Assembly: GCA_001566295.1 (NCBI GenBank)
Contig: KQ964255.1
Span: forward strand, 682,001-746,000
Reading direction: 5' to 3'
From: Microdochium bolleyi
Lineage: Eukaryota; Ascomycota; Sordariomycetes; Xylariales; Microdochiaceae
Length of the DNA stretch: 64,000 bases
Shown: piece by piece, positions 23,096 through 34,032 of the stretch
Layout of the letters: each line of letters begins with the position of its first letter
Position numbering within the stretch: position 1 is the stretch's first letter
The notes under the pieces: model-generated
Database searches by the model: none
What the model saw: only the letters and a program-made list of their open reading frames with translations
Told to the model about the DNA's origin: nothing
Made by a program: the position numbers and the translations under genes

Positions 23096-25266
23096 ATGCC
23101 CCGGGCCCAGCCAGGCACAGGCACAGGCGCCAAACGCAGGCGCGCCGATGCCCCTGATTCAGACCTGTCGCGGCACGGCACCACCGCACCACCGCAGAAG
23201 AGGGCCCGGCACACGGCGCAGCACGACCTGCTCTCCCCCTTGTCCGACGAGCTGCTCGTGCGCATCCTCTCGTTCCTGAGTCTCAGCGACCTGCTCGGCC
23301 TCGCGCCCGTCTCGCGGCGCTTCTACGTGCTCTCGGCGGACTCACAGCTCTGGAAGAGCCTCTACTACGCCCGCTTCGTCCTCCCGCGCGCCCTCCGCAT
23401 CCCCGGCTTCCGCGACGGCTCTGCGCGCGAGGGCAAACTGCACTATGCGTCCAGACGGACCGTCTGGGCTGATGGGCGCAGGGGAGGCTGGGTGGACCCC
23501 GGGGAGGCCGCGGGCCAGCATCTTCGTCGACACTCAACTGGGCCTGCGGCAGCGGCGGAGGAGGGAGGCCAGTCGGGCCGTGGGGACTGGAAGAGACAGT
23601 ACAGGCTTAGGCACAACTGGTCCCTGGGCAAGTGTGCTGTCGAGGAGCTCAATATACGGGCCGATGCCGACATGGCTGAGGGCAGCAGCCTTCCACAGAC
23701 CAGTCAGGGCGGAGCAGAGCCGCAAAACGGCAAGACCCTCGTCAAGATCTCCGAGGGCGTCGCCATCACCGCAGATATCACCACGGGTCTGCGCGCATGG
23801 GACCTCAAGACGAAGCAGCTCCTCGCCCAGGGAAGCATGCTGGACGGCACGAGCTCAGCGGCTGCAGCAACAGCAGCACCGACCTGCATCGCCCTCGACG
23901 ACCACAAACTGCCCGAAAAGATGATCGAGGTGGCGGTCGGATTCGCCGACGGCAGCTTCGGTGTATGGCGAATCGACCTGGCCCGGCGTACGATAGTGTG
24001 TCGGTACCGGCACGAAAAGTCGAGTAACGGGGCCCTCGTGGGCGTGGCGTACTCGCATCCCTACTTGCTGACTGCGACCAAGTCTGTGCTGGTCTCCCTG
24101 TACACATTCAACATTCCCAACTCGATGGCACAAGGCAGATCACAGCCTCCTCCAACGACTGGGGCACGCGCACCAGGCACTGCAGAGCTGGACAGCGAGA
24201 CGGAGCGCGACTCCGCGGTTGAGAGCCACACGGAGGACGAGTATGAGCGCCACGATCCGAGATCGCGCCGCTTCGCCGGCCGGAGCACCCACGCACACGC
24301 GAAGTCCAGGGACAAAGCAGCGCCTCCAGCTGCTGCTGACGGGGTCTCGCCACTACCAGCCCCATATCTGCTCACCTCGCTGAAGTCGCATACCTCACGG
24401 GATCCCCTGGCACTCTCGATACGCAAGAGCGCGGGGTCGACCACGGTCGCCTCCATTGCCTACACGTTCTCCGCGATCCAGGGGTGGTCACTGGGCATAC
24501 AGGACTTGCACATCCGGCCACCGTTGCCCACACATAGCAGCGGCAGCAATAAAGCTTCTGCAAACGTCTCGCCCGAGATCGTGACGACGAGGTTGGCTTA
24601 CACACTACCTGTCAGCACGGTGCCGAGGCGGAGGAGGAGGAGAAGAGCTATGTCGGGCCTCACTGCGCGGCGGGCCGCGAGAACTGCTGAAATCCGTATC
24701 GACGGCCATCCTTTGTACACGTCCGAGGATACCCCTGATGAGCGCCCGTCCCGAGGAGAATCATCAAATCCACGGCCGCGCGAGACGGAAGCTGCAGACG
24801 ACGATGACGAGGAAGACGAAGAAGGACCGACATCCATCTGCTACACGCACCCGTACCTCCTCGCCACGCTGCCCGACAACACGCTGATCCTGCACTTGTG
24901 CACGTCGACCTCGACCTCCCTGTCCATCTCGCCCGTGGGCATCAGGCTGTGGGGCCACACCTCGGGCATCAGCGACGCCGAGATCACCGCACGGGGCAAG
25001 GCGGTCAGCGTGAGCTGCCGCGGGGACGAGATCCGGGTCTGGGAGCTCGAGGGGGGCAGGGGACGGCTTGGCAGGGGCAATAGTAACTCCTCTTCGACCT
25101 CTCAGCAGCACCAGCAGCAGAGGGGAGGGGCGGCTGCTGCTACTGCTGCTGCTGCTACTGGGATCGGCGGTGGCGCTGGAAGGAGGGTGGAGGCCAGCGA
25201 GGGGGGCAGCAGTATTGCTGTGCGGCCGATTCCGAAGTCGGTCGCGGTTCCACGGCAGACAGAGGG

Positions 25267-25343
<77 letters not shown>

Positions 25344-25516
25344 ATAGTGGTGATGATGACGACGCGAACAGCAGCGATATCGCTGCGGCGGTGGGGGCTG
25401 GGCAGGAGCAGTGGGACGAGAGGCGGAACTGGGTCGGGTTCGACGACGAGATGGTCATTGTGCTCAAGGAGTCCAAAGACGGCAGGGAGAGCCTGCTCGT
25501 GTACGACTTCACTTAA
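23096..25516 (+). CDS. F-box protein with WD40-like C-terminal region and poly-Ala tract
   Basis: Single exon, 806 residues from MPRAQPG; the frame is open further upstream but without family sequence. Residues of about 43-95 are an F-box: LLSPLSDELLVRILSFLSLS, then LGLAPVSRRFYVLSADSQLWKSLY. F-box proteins connect substrates to SCF (Skp1-cullin) ubiquitin ligases. The rest contains beta-propeller-like segments such as VAITADITTGLRAWDLKTKQ, VGFADGSFGVWRIDL, SYLLTATKSV-type turns and VSVSCRGDEIRVWELEG, interrupted by acidic and low-complexity insertions. Near the C-terminus are Ser/Gln/Ala runs and a 24-residue alanine tract coded only by GCT. The substrate is unknown; the arrangement resembles adaptor F-box/WD proteins although the propeller is divergent. 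Confidence 0.8.
25271..25342 (+). repeat. Pure (GCT)24 trinucleotide repeat coding for poly-Ala
   Basis: Seventy-two bases of uninterrupted GCT inside the F-box gene, in the alanine reading frame. Pure repeats of this length usually vary by slippage, and the reverse strand reads AGC. Shorter impure GCT/CTG clusters flank it near 25102-25160. Confidence 0.97.
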
Positions 25517-27192
25517 TGTACGAATCGAAACATACAGAACTTGTCTCTCCCACCTCTGCAGGGGGGGCGATGAGGCATTAGAGCCTAATAGACTATGCCC
25601 TGGACCTCAGCACTCTGTAGCTTTGAGCAAGTGATGAGCGGTGGCCTGCTGTATGCCATGCGGCGGAGGCACCTCTGGCAAGTCCACTCGTCTCTTGCCG
25701 TGACGGCTAAAGGACAGTTTTCGTTTTGACATCGTTTGGGCTTGATGAGTGCCGGCACTGTTCTTTTTCTGCAGAGACACAGGTCATTCTTCGCCAGTCA
25801 ACGAGGGGGAGAAAACACGAACGGCCCAAAGCTGTTATACCTTGGACCCCGGCTGACGTTATCACATTATCGAATCTGCAAGGCTTCACCGCGCCTGTTC
25901 AAGCATGCTTGCAGGCACGCGGGAGAATATGTGGACGTCGTGGAATTCGTCTATCTAGCAATAGGCAAAACGAGCCCATGTGATAAAGAAACAGAAAATT
26001 TCTGTCTGTGACTGACCTCGCCGGGCCGAACCGTGAATCGTGAATCGTGAATTTATGTATGCTGGGGGAAAGGGGGCAAGGGGGAATCGTGAAGGGAAAG
26101 GGGAAGGGTATCGTCCTTGACAAACGCCGCGCTGTTTTGCACAAGCAACGCAACTCCTCGCTCGCCAATACAGAAAAGCATGATACTGAAATCAGAACCA
26201 AGACGGGAAACTCTCCAAAAGAGAAAGGTCCATGAAGAAAGTCCATCCATGTTTTTTCTGTTATCCTGTGTGTAGGAAGCAGTGAATCCAGAAACCAGGC
26301 GACGCGCTTCGCTTTCTTATGCTTTGGGTTAGTGATCAGAGTAAGTGGACGAGTGGCAGACCTTTTTGTCCAATGACCTGGTCTGTACAAGACTGGGACC
26401 GAGGTCCTGGTCGTGAGGAGAAAGGTGCGTTGTTCTGGCGATGTTTCAAAGGAGAAAACATGACGGCGGTCGGAAAGGTCGTTGAAGATTTCCCGGTGCC
26501 GTATTCTCATGCCGAATGGATCGAGATCTCGGAGGTGTGAACGATCCTGTCCACGGCGTCAGTCAGGCAGATTTAGGCAAATAAAAAAGGAGATAGAGAG
26601 GAAAGACGTACCGTGAGCATGAGGAGCGTTCGCGGTGGCGGCGCAAAGGCCAAGGTTATGATTGCTCAAGTTAGCATGATCTTCAGAGAGCCACTTGTTG
26701 AAAGACGGCTCATGCCTGCATGCAGACAGAACAAAATTTTGCAAAGATCTTGTGTTGAAGGCAAAGAGGCTGCGCAGAACTTAGCGTAGAGTCGCTTTCG
26801 TAAGCGTCGAGTGAGCACCGCGTCGTGACGGTGATGCTCGGTGGGAGATCTGTAGTTTTTTTTGGTCGTTTTTTTGGTTAGTGAGCCCTGTGGCTGTGTA
26901 GAGTAGAGTGCTTATGAAATGCAAATTGCCCAAATGGAGATGCGAAATGCTCAAAGCAGATGGGATGTGTCCAGAGCGGTGCTCCAAAGTTGGAGGTGTT
27001 GTGATGCTCGGTTGTGAATGAAGTAAGTGCCAGTAGGATCACCGCGAATGTGATGAAACTATGACCGCGTCGACGGAGAATGTGTGGAAGGCAATGAGAA
27101 GCCAGCAGTGTAGATTCCGTGTGATGCTGAGAGATGAACGCAGTAAAGCACGCGATGCTGACATGATTCCGTCGCGCGGAGAAAGTAGATAC
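25517..27192. other. Intergenic, 3' flanks of convergent F-box and Zn2Cys6 genes
   Basis: No gene is supported. A small tandem GTGAATC repeat lies near 26033-26050. Part of 26.5-27.2 kb could be the 3' UTR or a terminal exon of the Zn2Cys6 gene, because that gene's stop lies in a possible splice donor. Confidence 0.4.
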
Positions 27193-28615
27193 TTACATTC
27201 CAGGAGCCGAAGGACCTGGCGGGCCCGGGGAATCCTGGTTGCCTCCGTGGCGGCTCTGGTCTCCAGGCCATGGGTACGCCTGGCTGAGAAGGCGCATCCA
27301 GTCCACGGGATAGAACATGGGGAATCCGGCGTTGCCAGGCGTCGAGACTGATGTACCGATGCCGGGGTTGTCGAGATCCATGGCCTCTTCGGCAGCATCA
27401 GGGCCAGCTGCGTTGCTGTAAATCGAAGCGAACTCCGTAGGAGATATCAGAGGGAGTCCATTCAGTGTCGCCCTGCCGTACTGAGGGGCCATGGGATTCT
27501 GCAGGGTCATTGGGAAGGGCCCAGCTGCGCCAAAGACGGTGTTGACGTTCGGAGCATTCTGAGGCGAGAGAGCAGGGTCCAGGTTGAAGGGCAGGGCTTG
27601 CGGGTTGTGAGCTTGGAAGGTCTGAAAGTTGCCGAAGTACTGAGGCATAGGGGGGCTCGGGGTAACCGGGAAAGAGAACATCTGCTGACCCTGCTGCACC
27701 TGGAATGGGAAGGTCGGAGGAGCTTGACTCATCTGGGGAGCCTCTGCGTTCTGAGGCTGAGCGACATGAGCATCAACGTCGTCAGCAGGCTGAGAGACGC
27801 GGGGAGCCAGAGCAGGCAGCGGAGCCTCGGCCGTCTGTGAAGCTCGAGCAGCTCGAGTTGCCGATCTGGTAGCTCTAGGTGGCCGAGTTGTCGCGATGTG
27901 CTGGGAGTCCTGAGCTTGAGAGGCCGTGGAACCAAGAGGCAGAACCTGGAGGGGCGGTTGGCCGGGGCGTAGCACGGTGTTGACAAAGGCTAAGAACAGC
28001 CCTAGATTGTGCATGTTCTCAGGAGTCATGATCTCGGCCCTGTTCTCCTCGCTTCTGTCGATCTTGTGTCAGTCTATGCAGTGGTCGATATGGCTGGTTC
28101 GATACGTACTCTGGGTCGAACCCCTCCTGGCCAAAGCGACCGAAGAGCGTATCCTGAACGCGCTCACCAACGTCGAGACGGCGGTCCAGGTCAATGGCAT
28201 TCTGGTAGATGGTCCTGGGAGTACCGGAGCCATCACCGCCTTGGCTCGCATCTCCGGTGGCGCGGACCATCGTGAAGGCTGCGACCAAGACGGCGCCCAG
28301 AGGGGGGCATGCAGCCACGAGGCCCTGAATTGATCCGCGGTGCACTGTCCATCCGCCCTTTGGGCCACGCTTACGCTCAACATCGTCATAGGTGCAATCC
28401 TGGCCGCGGACCACACAGGCATAACAAGGTTGGCCCTCGTCACAGCCGACTCTGCGGCGGCGGCAGCTGTCGCAGGCCTTGCGGCTGAGATGCCTCTTGG
28501 AAGGCGAGGGCGTGTCGCTAGGCTCTCTTTTGATGTCCTTCTGACGATCATCTGGAGGGTCACCGCCACCCGCGGCTGCCATACCACCAATGGGGTTCGG
28601 AGCGGCACAGGCCAT
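27193..28615 (-). CDS. Zn2Cys6 (Gal4-type) transcription regulator, 2 exons
   Basis: Exons 28615-28110 and 28054-27193 join in phase to 455 residues. After a basic Ser/Pro segment, residues of about 45-75 hold a binuclear zinc cluster with spacing C-x2-C-x6-C-x5-C-x2-C-x6-C (CDSC..C..CYAC..C), preceded by KRHLSRKA and followed by a short linker (DVERKRGPKGGW). Such clusters bind CGG-type DNA sites, often as dimers. I do not see a complete fungal-specific regulatory domain; the rest is Pro/Gln/Ala-rich and probably an activation region. The TAA stop is embedded in AATGTAAGTATC, a consensus splice donor, so a further exon downstream is possible. Target genes are unknown; the nearest biosynthetic-looking genes are 5 kb away. 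Confidence 0.82.
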
Positions 28616-30964
28616 CGCTAGGGGTTGTAGCACTTTGTGGCTATGTTTCTGTCAGCACTCACGATGTTCTCATTCGGGTTGACAGTAGTGTAGACCAGGC
28701 TGGGGTGCCTACTCTAGCACAATGTACAGAGGGGATGTGATGATGGCCTGATGGCTTTGCCTAAGGGGTGATGTCCTGTCGGACATCTTGATATAGATGG
28801 CAACGGAGCGACACTTTGATGATGGCAATGCCTTGACGATGACTACTCGGCGACGATGGCTCGACGTCGGTGTCTTGTCAGGGACGCCGGGATGAGGCAG
28901 CCTCTACGGCGATGGCACCAGATGACGGCTCCGCGGAAGTCTTTTGATGCAAATCTACCATGAAGCTTCATCACGATGGATCTGGTGCCACTTGGCGACG
29001 ATGACCCGTCAAGGGATGAGACTTAGTAGATGGTGTACTTACGACTGCTGTCGGATAAGGGCAGAGGACGTTCTTGGGGTTGAGAGAATCGACTCGTGCT
29101 TGGAATTCTCAGAGGTGATGTTGCTGTTGCACAAGGAAGGGAGGAAAAAGGTGAGGGATCTCTGAAGGGGAGGAGAAGAGGTGGGAATGGATGTGCCTTG
29201 GTGGGCTGCGGACGCTCGGCACTTGACGCAGGCCAGGTCCAAGGCAGGCAGGCAGCAACGCGCCAGTCTTCACCACGCCAGGAGGGGTCCGATCGCGTCC
29301 CAGTCAAGGAAGCCAGGACAACAATGTACTCGAGACGCTGAATGGCACTGGTACACTCGAGGGCTCGCAGAACGAGATCCACAGTACCTCGACCGCGCGG
29401 GAGCACTGGCTACAGTAGTATGGGACTCGAGGTGATCTCCATGTACCTCCTCCGCAGACCCGGCTAGCCCGGCTTGTATCCTTTGTCTTCTGCTTCTCTG
29501 CTCACCAGGTTGCCCCTCCAGGTGATCTGGTCGTACGGAGCAACGGGGGATGATTATCTCTGACGCACATGGCTGGATGGCCGACTCCGGAGGGACCCTC
29601 CATCGGCGAGGAGGGGCAGGCAAGAGGCCGCTCATTGTCTGCCCCTCGTCTCCACGGGATTTCTGAAGCGGGCGTGCCATTGATGATGCCGGTGTCGCTC
29701 CTCGTGAGCCTTGGCAGCGGCTTTGTCGCGGATCGCTTGGTCCATTGGCCGGCTGCCGACGATGCATTCCACGTGACTTCGCTATCTATAGTCTAGCACA
29801 AGGCATGATCTGCCGATACTGCCTCCTTTGGCACAACTTGGAGGCTCCTTCATCCCGAGCGTGAGCCTCAGCTCGGTTTGCAGACTTCTATCTCGAGCAG
29901 AATCGGCCGCTAAGGCCAAATGGATGTTGGGGACAGCTTATTGCCACTCGACCACTATGCCCTCTGCAGTAGCCATTGACCCTTGAAATCATACTCGCTG
30001 CAGATCTGTGACCTTGGACATCACTATAGACGTATTGGTTAGTCGCTGTCGTGTGTTTGGCCCATGATGTTTATTTTCCTTTGTGGACCCCTTTGCGGAT
30101 GTTTGGTTTGGCGCTTGCTCCGGCGTTGTGTGATAGGCAAGCTGTGCTCCCAGCAAACATCACCAACTTCGTAGCATAATCAGGTCAGTACAAAGACATC
30201 AAAATTCCATTTCTCATGGTCAAGGGTGACGAAATATCTTCCCCTCTTTGCTTGCAGGTAAGAAGTGTATAGTCCGCGATCTCCAACATCCTCAATTATG
30301 ACTACAAGCAGGTCATCGCCGATCCCACACCTTTAGATTTCGCGATGATTTCCATTCCGACACGGAAGAATCATTCAGCATCGATGGGACATTCGCAAAG
30401 AGATTTCTCGCTGTGCGTGGAGTCTTCTGAAGCCCCGGGGCAGGGAATCAAGTCAACGACATTGCGAGGTCCCAAGCACTGCGGCAGCCTTGTCGCAGCT
30501 CGTGACAGGTTCCAGGTCATGAAGACGGTACGCACAGCATCTCGCAACTGCTCTTCTTCAACCTTCCGACCGGCCACAATTTTCTGAGAAGTACCCCTGT
30601 GGACGTCCAGCCGCAATGTTCACGATAGTTCTGATCGCAACAACATCACCATGCTTCACGACAAGCAAGAATCGTCCCCGATGAATGCGAACCGCAGCAG
30701 CAGCGTGTCGACGCTGTCACATTTCCCTCCGCTCGACGGAACTCGGGAATTAGACACTTTGAGTTGGGGGGGCGGGGGGGGGGGACGTCTCACGGCATAA
30801 CATTACTGCTTCGAGCTGGGCACCAACTACCGGGTCGACAGCGCATTGCTGTTGCGGACGCCCGATGATCACTTCGCAACAAGACCTACGGCAAGATACA
30901 ATCTCCAGATACAACGTGATGATACTGTTCATCTGACCGTCTCTGTGAACTCTACAGACCGCTG
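28616..30964. other. Intergenic, about 2.3 kb, no gene supported
   Basis: The right part lies beyond the 3' end of the PP2C gene, and the left part should contain the promoter of the Zn2Cys6 regulator. GATGGC/GATGAC words recur at 28.74-29.0 kb. A guanine-rich tract is at 30766-30784. The open frames show no family features. Confidence 0.5.
30766..30784 (+). repeat. Poly-G tract
   Basis: Nineteen bases, all G except one C at 30773. It lies about 180 nt past the stop of the PP2C gene and would read as poly-C in that transcript if the 3' UTR extends this far. Confidence 0.9.
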
Positions 30965-32776
30965 TCACCCTTGAATCTCCAGACACCCAGAAGCATCATA
31001 CTCAACAACCAAGATCGTAACATCGTCGCCAGGCTTGGCCCCTTTCTCCTCGACCACATACTCCAGCAGCGCCTCCGCGAGATTCACCTCCTGCTGGCCT
31101 GCGACAGCACCTCGCAGGAACGACAGAGCCTCGTCGCTGCTCACGAGATCCCAGAGCCCGTCTGTGGCCAGGATGCCCAGCATTCTCCTCTTGCTGTTCG
31201 TGTCCTCGAGAACCCTATCGGCCGTATTCCGAGCAGCAGCAGCGGAAGTAGCAGCAGACGCAAGCTCCTCCGACCAGACCTGCACGTCCGGAACAGCAGA
31301 GACGTACGGCGGCGTGCGGTACGCCGAGAACATGGCCTCGTACCGCTCCCCTAGCGTCAGGATCCTCGCGCGGCGCGGCGCCCTCGAGTCGCTGCTGCGT
31401 CTCGCATCCCGCACCGTTGCCTTTTCTGAAGCCTCGGCGGCAAGACACGCGCTCATCTGCTGGACATGGTGCCTGTGCAGCGCCTTCTCCCGCGCAGACA
31501 GCCGCCCCTGCTGCTGCTGCTGCCTCTTCGATAGATCCTTCTCGTGCCCGCTGCGCCGCGTCCCGGCGTCCCCGGCAATGCCTGCGCGGCGGACGGGCAG
31601 CTTGTAGTGTGCGTCCCCGAACGCCCTCGTGGAGAGTGTCTCCCCGAAGAGCCGCCCTCCCACGACGACATCCCGTGGGTCATCCAGGGGGTGCTGCCGC
31701 AGGATGCTCTCCCGCTCTGAGGGCACGGAGGAGTTGACGTCGCTTGTCTGTCGCAAGGTGCACGTGTCTCCGGACGTCTCGGGATGGTGCAATTCAGCTA
31801 CAACGGTGCGCGAGTCGCCGAGGTTGATCAGGCAGCAGGCGTTGTGAGCGGTGGTGCTTCCGGGGATGAATGACGCCGCGGTGGCTGGCTGGCTGGTCGT
31901 CTCGGGATGGTCGAAGTACCAGTCGAGAAGCAGCAGAGAAGCTGTACAGCCGCTAACGGCTCGCAGGCCCAGCAGTCTGTCTTCCGCTTTCGGTTTGTGT
32001 TGAGCTGCTTCGCTAGGCTCTTTCTTCTCTCCGAGGCCCAAGAGGCCCAGAAAGTGACGACGATGCTGACGATCCTTTGCTTCGGACAGATTTGCCTCGC
32101 TGACTTTTGTGAAGCCCTCCAAGATCTCATCGTCGAGAGCCCGGAACGCCGAACGGACGCGGTCCTCGATATCTTCCGCTCTCGGTGCGCCGCTCCCCTC
32201 GTCCTCGTCCTCCCCGACCATCCTGGCGTTAGGAACCAGCTCGACACCATCGAGCCGCTCGGGAAGCGTACTCGCGACATACTGCGCTGCCCACGGGCCA
32301 CGGTGTCCGTCGTACACGCCGAGCTGGAGCCGGATCCTCGTTCTTGTCCTGCTTTTCGCCGTGCTCGCGAGGCTAGGATCGCTGCCGCCGCCATCGCTGG
32401 TAGGAGCGGCCGTGGCAGATGCAGCAGAAGAAGACTGCGTTAGGCGCACCGAGAAGCGGTCCTCGATCGGCCGGTCCGTGGGCTGGAGCTGTAGAACATG
32501 GACGCGGGCCAGCGTGTGCTGGGCCCTCTGAGGGGTTACATTTTTACCGTCTGTGGACGACTTGTGCGTCGGATTCTCTCCGCCAGCGTCTGCGCTTCCT
32601 ATCATCAAGGTTCTGACGGTGTGCAGGCGCTGGCCAGGGACGAAATCGTCGCTATAGTCTACGATCTCTGGCTCGTCGGTCGTACCGTGGGGTACGGCCT
32701 CTGCTGGCGCACCAGGTGCAGAGTCCGTGTTGTGGGCTGGCTTGAGCATGCCGCTCAGGCTCAGTAGAACTTCCAT
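30965..32776 (-). CDS. PP2C-family Ser/Thr phosphatase, pyruvate-dehydrogenase-phosphatase-like
   Basis: Single exon, 603 residues from MEVLLSL, the first true ATG of the frame. PP2C (PPM) motifs appear in order: EDRFSVRL, GVYDGHRG (metal-binding Asp and Gly), SGCTASLLLLD, NLGDSRTVVAE, STRAFGDAHYKLP, ATDGLWDLVS (metal-binding Asp) and PGDDVTILVVEYD. PP2C enzymes use two Mn/Mg ions to remove phosphate from Ser/Thr. The segments GGRLFGETLSTRAFGD and PYVSAVPDVQVW are closest in style to mitochondrial pyruvate dehydrogenase phosphatases. The N-terminus (MEVLLSLSGMLKPAHN) is not a strong import signal, so location is uncertain. Two low-complexity insertions (acidic near residue 190, Gln/Arg-rich near residue 450) lengthen it compared with the usual 400-500 residues. 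Confidence 0.85.
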   Translation of the reverse strand: MEVLLSLSGMLKPAHNTDSAPGAPAEAVPHGTTDEPEIVDYSDDFVPGQRLHTVRTLMIGSADAGGENPTHKSSTDGKNVTPQRAQHTLARVHVLQLQPTDRPIEDRFSVRLTQSSSAASATAAPTSDGGGSDPSLASTAKSRTRTRIRLQLGVYDGHRGPWAAQYVASTLPERLDGVELVPNARMVGEDEDEGSGAPRAEDIEDRVRSAFRALDDEILEGFTKVSEANLSEAKDRQHRRHFLGLLGLGEKKEPSEAAQHKPKAEDRLLGLRAVSGCTASLLLLDWYFDHPETTSQPATAASFIPGSTTAHNACCLINLGDSRTVVAELHHPETSGDTCTLRQTSDVNSSVPSERESILRQHPLDDPRDVVVGGRLFGETLSTRAFGDAHYKLPVRRAGIAGDAGTRRSGHEKDLSKRQQQQQGRLSAREKALHRHHVQQMSACLAAEASEKATVRDARRSSDSRAPRRARILTLGERYEAMFSAYRTPPYVSAVPDVQVWSEELASAATSAAAARNTADRVLEDTNSKRRMLGILATDGLWDLVSSDEALSFLRGAVAGQQEVNLAEALLEYVVEEKGAKPGDDVTILVVEYDASGCLEIQG

Positions 32777-33504
32777 CGCCTGCGGTGGCCGGCGCTTCCC
32801 GGTATCAGTGTACAGACCCGGTTCTTCAGAAGGTCGCAACCGGCGGGCTGTATTGTTGCCAATCACAAGACAAGGTGAGAAATCAAAGACTGAGAAGGTC
32901 TAGGGCACGCGTAAGTGGCACTCATCACTCGAGAAGGCCCTCCATGGCTGTCGTCCGATCTCACGTGGTTCGGATGAACAAGCTGAGAGCATGCGCGGAC
33001 GTGGCTGAAGATCTGAACCGGATCAGTAGGTAGTAGGCCGCTAACTCAATCTTGGAGAGCGGCTGAACGCCCTGCCGCTGGTCTGGTTTAACGGGGTCCA
33101 GAGATGTGAAACATGTCAAAGAACGCGGCGACACCTTTGGTTATTAACAGCAGTCACTCGCACAGGCGAATCCAGGAATTTGGGGTGTGCTTCTCTATTG
33201 TGCTCGCAGGATCGAGTGTTTACTATTTTTTTTTTGGCCACTTCCCTTTTCTATCTTTTTCTAGCAGCAGGGCTCAAACACGACGGGCTGAGACCGAGTA
33301 TGCTGCACAACAGTTCCCCAGGTCGTAGTTGCTGCGAAGACAGCGAGCACGAGAGTTGAGTTGACAGGTTGTGATGTGCGCAACGATTGTCGCAGCTGGC
33401 CCTTCGCACTCTGAAAGTGTCCCTGGTGCCCCCGAGAATGCACGAGATCCTCCCCACACTCCTCCTTGAAACCCGCCCAAACACATGCCAGACTCGCATG
33501 CCCT
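32777..33504. other. Intergenic, no gene seen
   Basis: This is the promoter side of the PP2C gene and the 3' flank of the small secreted protein gene. A T9 run lies near 33225-33236. No supported coding sequence is present. Confidence 0.5.
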
Positions 33505-34032
33505 TTACTCCATCGTCATGAGCGTTATGCCCATGAACATGACGATGGCGCTGCAGATGACGAGCGTGGTGATGCCGTCGACGCCGATGCCGGGGGCATC
33601 GACAATGGTGAACTCGGCGACGATGCCGCGCGTGAGGTTGAGATCTGCGCCCTGGAAGGCGACGGTGGTGAGGTTGCCGCACTGGGCGTTGAGCGCGGCG
33701 TTGAACTGGTACGCGGGCAGCTTCGGGGACTGGGTGTCGAGCAGGGCGGAGGCGGCGTCGGTGCCGTGCGGCGCGGAGCGCAGGAAGGCACCGCGCAGGG
33801 TCGAGTTGAGGCCGATGATGGACATGTTGGCGACGCGCGAGTAGTCGGCGCAGGTGACGACGGTGCCGCTGCCGGGGGCCGCGCCGGCGCCGGCGTTGGG
33901 AGACTGCCGGGGCGCGAGGGCGACGAGACCGCCGCCGCCGAAGCTGGGCATCGACCAGGCCAGGACGGCGGTGCACTGGAGCAGGGCCACGAGGCAGAGG
34001 GCCACGAGGGCGCGGAAAGAGGTGGCGGCCAT
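33505..34032 (-). CDS. Small secreted or membrane-tethered protein with N- and C-terminal hydrophobic segments
   Basis: Single exon, 175 residues from MAATSFR. The frame extends upstream but that part is Pro/Ser-rich and not family-like. Residues 1-25 are a clear signal peptide (ALVALCLVALLQCTAVLAW). The mature part has two cysteines (TCADYS, NAQCGN) that could pair, several N-glycosylation sequons (NMS, NST, NLT, NLT), and a C-terminal hydrophobic stretch (ITTLVICSAIVMFMGITLM) that reaches the last residues. This is the outline of a GPI-anchor precursor or of a single-pass cell-surface protein; the small polar residues just ahead of the hydrophobic tail permit GPI attachment. I do not recognise a named domain. 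Extracellular or plasma-membrane location is inferred from the signals alone. Confidence 0.72.
   Translation of the reverse strand: MAATSFRALVALCLVALLQCTAVLAWSMPSFGGGGLVALAPRQSPNAGAGAAPGSGTVVTCADYSRVANMSIIGLNSTLRGAFLRSAPHGTDAASALLDTQSPKLPAYQFNAALNAQCGNLTTVAFQGADLNLTRGIVAEFTIVDAPGIGVDGITTLVICSAIVMFMGITLMTME

Noticed and set aside
30971..32616. Plus-strand frames opposite the PP2C gene
   Set aside because: They are antisense shadows; all PP2C motifs lie on the minus strand.
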